Positions 61,604 to 64,000 of a stretch of 64,000 nucleotides of DNA are shown here, in pieces. The position numbers were made by a program, and so were the translations under genes. This stretch comes from Streptomyces griseoluteus. Its GTDB lineage: Bacteria > Actinomycetota > Actinomycetes > Streptomycetales > Streptomycetaceae. The notes under the pieces were generated by a model. The model was not told where the DNA came from and made no database searches. It saw only the letters and a program-made list of their open reading frames with translations. The first letter of the stretch is position 1; the number at the start of each line of letters is the position of its first letter. Where the stretch lies: NCBI GenBank assembly GCA_000717735.1, contig JOBE01000017.1, positions 53,903 to 117,902 of the forward strand. The letters are read 5' to 3'.

Positions 61604-62752
61604 CTACTCGCCCAGGTACACGCGCGGGACGCGCGCGCCGATCCGGGTGACGATCTCGTACGCGATGGTGTCGGCGGCCACCGCCCAGTCCTCCGCGGTC
61701 GGCTCGCCCCGCTCCCCCGAGCCGAAGAGCACGGCCTCGGCGCCGGGCTCGGGCGTGTCGCCGCCGAGGTCGACCACGAACTGGTCCATGGCGACCCGCC
61801 CCGCGACCGTACGGACCTTGCCGTCGACGAGGACGGGCCCGCGGCCGGAGGCGTGCCGGGGGACGCCGTCGGCGTACCCCAGCGGCACGAGCCCGAGGGT
61901 GGTCTCACCCTCGGTGACGTAGTGGTGCCCGTAACTCACCCCGTGGCCGGCCGGCACCTGCTTGACGAGCGCGACGCTCCCCTTCAGCGACATCACCGGC
62001 TTGAGGCCCAGCTCGGCCGACGTGCCGAGCTCGGGGCTCGGCGAGACGCCGTACATCGCGATGCCGGGCCGGACCAGGTCGAAGTGGGCCTCGGGAAGGG
62101 TGAGGGTGGCCGGCGAGTTGGCGATGTGCCGGACCTCGGGCTCGACGCCGGCCTTCTCGGCATGGTCGAGCATCGAGCGGAAGACGTCGAGCTGGGCGGC
62201 GATGGAGGGGTGGTGGGGCTCGTCGGCGCAGGCGAAGTGCGACCAGAGCCCGGTGACCTTGACGAGGCCGTTCTTCTCCGCCGTGAGGGCCTCGCCGACG
62301 AGCCGGGGCCAGTCGGCGGGCTGGCAGCCGTTGCGCCCGAGCCCGGTGTCGGCCTTGAGCTGGATACGAGCGGTCCGCCCGGTCCTTCCGGCCGCCTCGA
62401 CGACCTCCTCCAGGGCCCACACGCCGCTCACGGACATGTCGAGACCGGCCTCGATGCCCTGGTCCCACGGATCCCCGGGCGTCCAGAGCCAGCACATGAC
62501 CGGCACGTCGGTGATCCCGGCGGCCCGCAGCGCGAGCGCCTCGTGCGGCGTGGCCGTCCCGAGCCAGTCGGCCCCCGCCTCCAGGGCGGCGCGGGCACAG
62601 CGGACGGCGCCGTGTCCGTACGCGTCGGCCTTGACCACGGCCATGACGCGGACGTGGGGGGCGACGCGGGCGCGCAGCGTGCGGACGTTGGCACGCAGCG
62701 CACCGAGGTCGATCTCGGCGCGGGCTCTGCGGGGCGGCGGTGTCTCAGTCAT
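61604..62752 (-). CDS. alr: alanine racemase
   Basis: A 382-residue PLP enzyme making D-Ala for peptidoglycan. The PLP Lys41 is in MAVVKADAYGHG. The catalytic Tyr of the second base lies in the GVSYGHHY segment, followed by LGLVPLGYADGVPR. The barrel plus C-terminal beta domain length is typical. It is upstream of the hydrolase and tsa genes in the same direction, the usual actinobacterial order. Confidence 0.96.
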   Translation of the reverse strand: MTETPPPRRARAEIDLGALRANVRTLRARVAPHVRVMAVVKADAYGHGAVRCARAALEAGADWLGTATPHEALALRAAGITDVPVMCWLWTPGDPWDQGIEAGLDMSVSGVWALEEVVEAAGRTGRTARIQLKADTGLGRNGCQPADWPRLVGEALTAEKNGLVKVTGLWSHFACADEPHHPSIAAQLDVFRSMLDHAEKAGVEPEVRHIANSPATLTLPEAHFDLVRPGIAMYGVSPSPELGTSAELGLKPVMSLKGSVALVKQVPAGHGVSYGHHYVTEGETTLGLVPLGYADGVPRHASGRGPVLVDGKVRTVAGRVAMDQFVVDLGGDTPEPGAEAVLFGSGERGEPTAEDWAVAADTIAYEIVTRIGARVPRVYLGE

Positions 62753-62772
62753 CGCGCCCAGTCTCTCAGGTG

Positions 62773-63654
62773 TCAGCTGCCGGGCCGCTTTCCCCAGATG
62801 TAGACCCGGTCACCCTTGCGCAGCACGTCCCAGAGTTTCCCGGCGTCGCGGTAGCTCAGATTGACGCAGCCCCGGCTGCCGGTGGGCGTGGCGAGCTGCC
62901 CGTAGACGGCGTGGAAGGCCTGGCCGCCGCTGAAGAACTGGGAGAAGGGCATGGGGGTGTCGTAGATGGACGACCAGTGGTCCTTGTGGCGCCAGTAGAC
63001 GGAGTGCCAGCCGGTACGGGTGGCGTACCCGGGCCGCCCGCTGCGGATGTTGACGACGGCGAAGGTGACTTTCTTGTCCTTGCGCACCCACATCAGCTGC
63101 CGGTCGAGATCGACGCAGGCGACGGCGTACTTCGTGACGGGGCAGCGGCGCCCGGGGTCGAGGTTCTTCCGGGCGGCGAGCAGCTCGGCCCTGGCCCAGG
63201 TGACGGGCCCCGCGTACCCGTTGGCGGGCTTGATCTTCTCCCTGACCTGGAAGGCCTGGACGGCCCGGCAGTCGGCGGCGGACTGCTTCCCGTCGACGCG
63301 CAGCTTCAGCAGCCGCTCGACCTGCCGCTGGTGGGTCCCGGTGGAGGCGGTACAGGCGGCGCCGACGGCACTGCGGGGCATGTACTCGACGGACTCGTCG
63401 ACCTCCTGCTCCGGCTCGGGCACGGGCACACCCCCCTCCGAACGCAAGGGCGGCAACACCTGATCGGGCGTATCCATCGGATACTCGGCCCGCCCACCCC
63501 CGACCACCCCGGGCACGAGCGACTCGGCGGACTCGCCGGGCGGCACGGGACCGCCCCCGCCTCCCGGCTCATCGGCGACGGCGACGGGCCCGACGGCGAG
63601 CGCGGCGGCAAGAACGAACGACAACGACGCGACACGACTTCTCCAACTGATCAC
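62773..63654 (-). CDS. secreted L,D-transpeptidase
   Basis: A 293-residue exported YkuD enzyme. The GTG at 63654 starts a signal peptide (SWRSRVASLSFVLAAALAVGPVAVA). The frame further upstream is Gly/Pro repeat DNA. After an acidic linker, a peptidoglycan-binding-like domain (VERLLKLRVDGKQSAADCRAVQAFQVREKIKPANGYAGP) precedes the catalytic domain, whose nucleophile Cys is in TGSRGCVNLSYRDA and His in AFHAVYGQL. It makes 3-3 cross-links in the wall. It lies 20 bases upstream of alr. Confidence 0.9.
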   Translation of the reverse strand: MISWRSRVASLSFVLAAALAVGPVAVADEPGGGGGPVPPGESAESLVPGVVGGGRAEYPMDTPDQVLPPLRSEGGVPVPEPEQEVDESVEYMPRSAVGAACTASTGTHQRQVERLLKLRVDGKQSAADCRAVQAFQVREKIKPANGYAGPVTWARAELLAARKNLDPGRRCPVTKYAVACVDLDRQLMWVRKDKKVTFAVVNIRSGRPGYATRTGWHSVYWRHKDHWSSIYDTPMPFSQFFSGGQAFHAVYGQLATPTGSRGCVNLSYRDAGKLWDVLRKGDRVYIWGKRPGS

Positions 63655-64000
63655 CCCACCCACCCAAACCCCACCCCCGCCACCCAGCACACCGAGAGAC
63701 GCGGCTGGGGCAACGGGTTCGCCCGAGTGGGGGTCCGGGGGCACAGCCCCGACGGGGGCCCAGGGGCACAGCCCCCACGGGCAGCCCCCACGGGGGCCCG
63801 GCGGCGCAGCCCCGACGGGGCCCAGGGGCACAGCCCCCACAGGGGCCCAGGGCAGGGGCGCAGCCCCGACGGGGGCCCGGGGGCTTGCCCCCGGACACAT
63901 CCCCCGCCAGCCCCCGGCAGGGTTTCGGGAAGGGGTGGGGTGGGGGCTCAACGCCCTCGGCTACGACCCCCCGCACACATCCCGCCACGCCGCCCCCAAC
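63655..64000. other. noncoding GC-rich region with repeated GGGGCACAGCCCCC units
   Basis: The right edge. Between 63720 and 63900 it holds about six irregular copies of GGCCCAGGGGCACAGCCCC and related palindromic units. The open frames in it are Gly/Pro/Cys repeats and not convincing. Confidence 0.6.

Noticed and set aside
59387..62803. 1138-residue open frame on the + strand
   Set aside because: Antisense to tsaE, hydrolase and alr, all with clear family motifs.
63569..63988. 139-residue frame at the right edge on the - strand
   Set aside because: Encoded by GGGGC repeat DNA; Gly/Pro/Cys low complexity, no RBS or conserved motif.

Overview
The window is a high-GC actinobacterial chromosome segment, almost certainly Streptomyces. 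It carries bldM, whiD and the sigma gene shbA side by side, a groES-groEL1 pair whose GroEL ends in a His-rich tail, GTG starts and four-base stop/start overlaps throughout, several Ser/Thr kinase genes in a row, and sugar ABC transporter genes without their own ATPase. No rRNA, tRNA, CRISPR array, prophage or complete insertion sequence was found. Two short palindrome-ended MITE-like elements are present.

Left part (1-13000): the 5' part of pcrA, a small membrane protein, an NlpC/P60 cell-wall hydrolase, a PspC-type histidine kinase/NarL regulator pair divergent from a PspC membrane protein, a DoxX protein, a membrane protein, a class II aldolase-like protein and guaA. Next to guaA, a short leader ORF rich in Phe/Tyr codons with an intrinsic terminator precedes chorismate mutase. 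This looks like a Phe/Tyr attenuator. A small orphan transcription unit with a CRP-like palindrome lies at about 12.9 kb.

Middle part (13000-36000): a GMC oxidoreductase and a succinate-semialdehyde dehydrogenase, three kinase-family genes (two active, one apparently a pseudokinase), glpD, a nucleotide-sugar dehydrogenase without its catalytic Cys, guaB3 and guaB, then the developmental block shbA, bldM (with a BldN-type promoter) and whiD. A LysR regulator, a MOSC protein and an SDR follow.

Right part (36000-64000): a carbohydrate-uptake locus (DUF2264 protein, DeoR/LacI hybrid regulator, binding protein, two permeases, hydroxyacid dehydrogenase); a 1159-residue STAND-like NTPase with an N-terminal RHIM-like motif; a SnoaL-like protein; groEL1/groES under two CIRCE operators; two related polysaccharide deacetylase lipoproteins; a methyltransferase; an ECF42-type sigma factor with its DGPF/YCII partner; and the alr-hydrolase-tsaE-tsaB-rimI-tsaD block for tRNA t6A synthesis and cell-wall D-Ala. 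An L,D-transpeptidase ends the window. The gene content of the groEL/tsa/alr, whiB-sigma-guaB and guaB3/choD/guaA blocks parallels the mycobacterial Rv3396c-Rv3423c region (from memory), so most of this is old actinobacterial core. The accessory parts are the MITEs, the sugar locus and the STAND gene.
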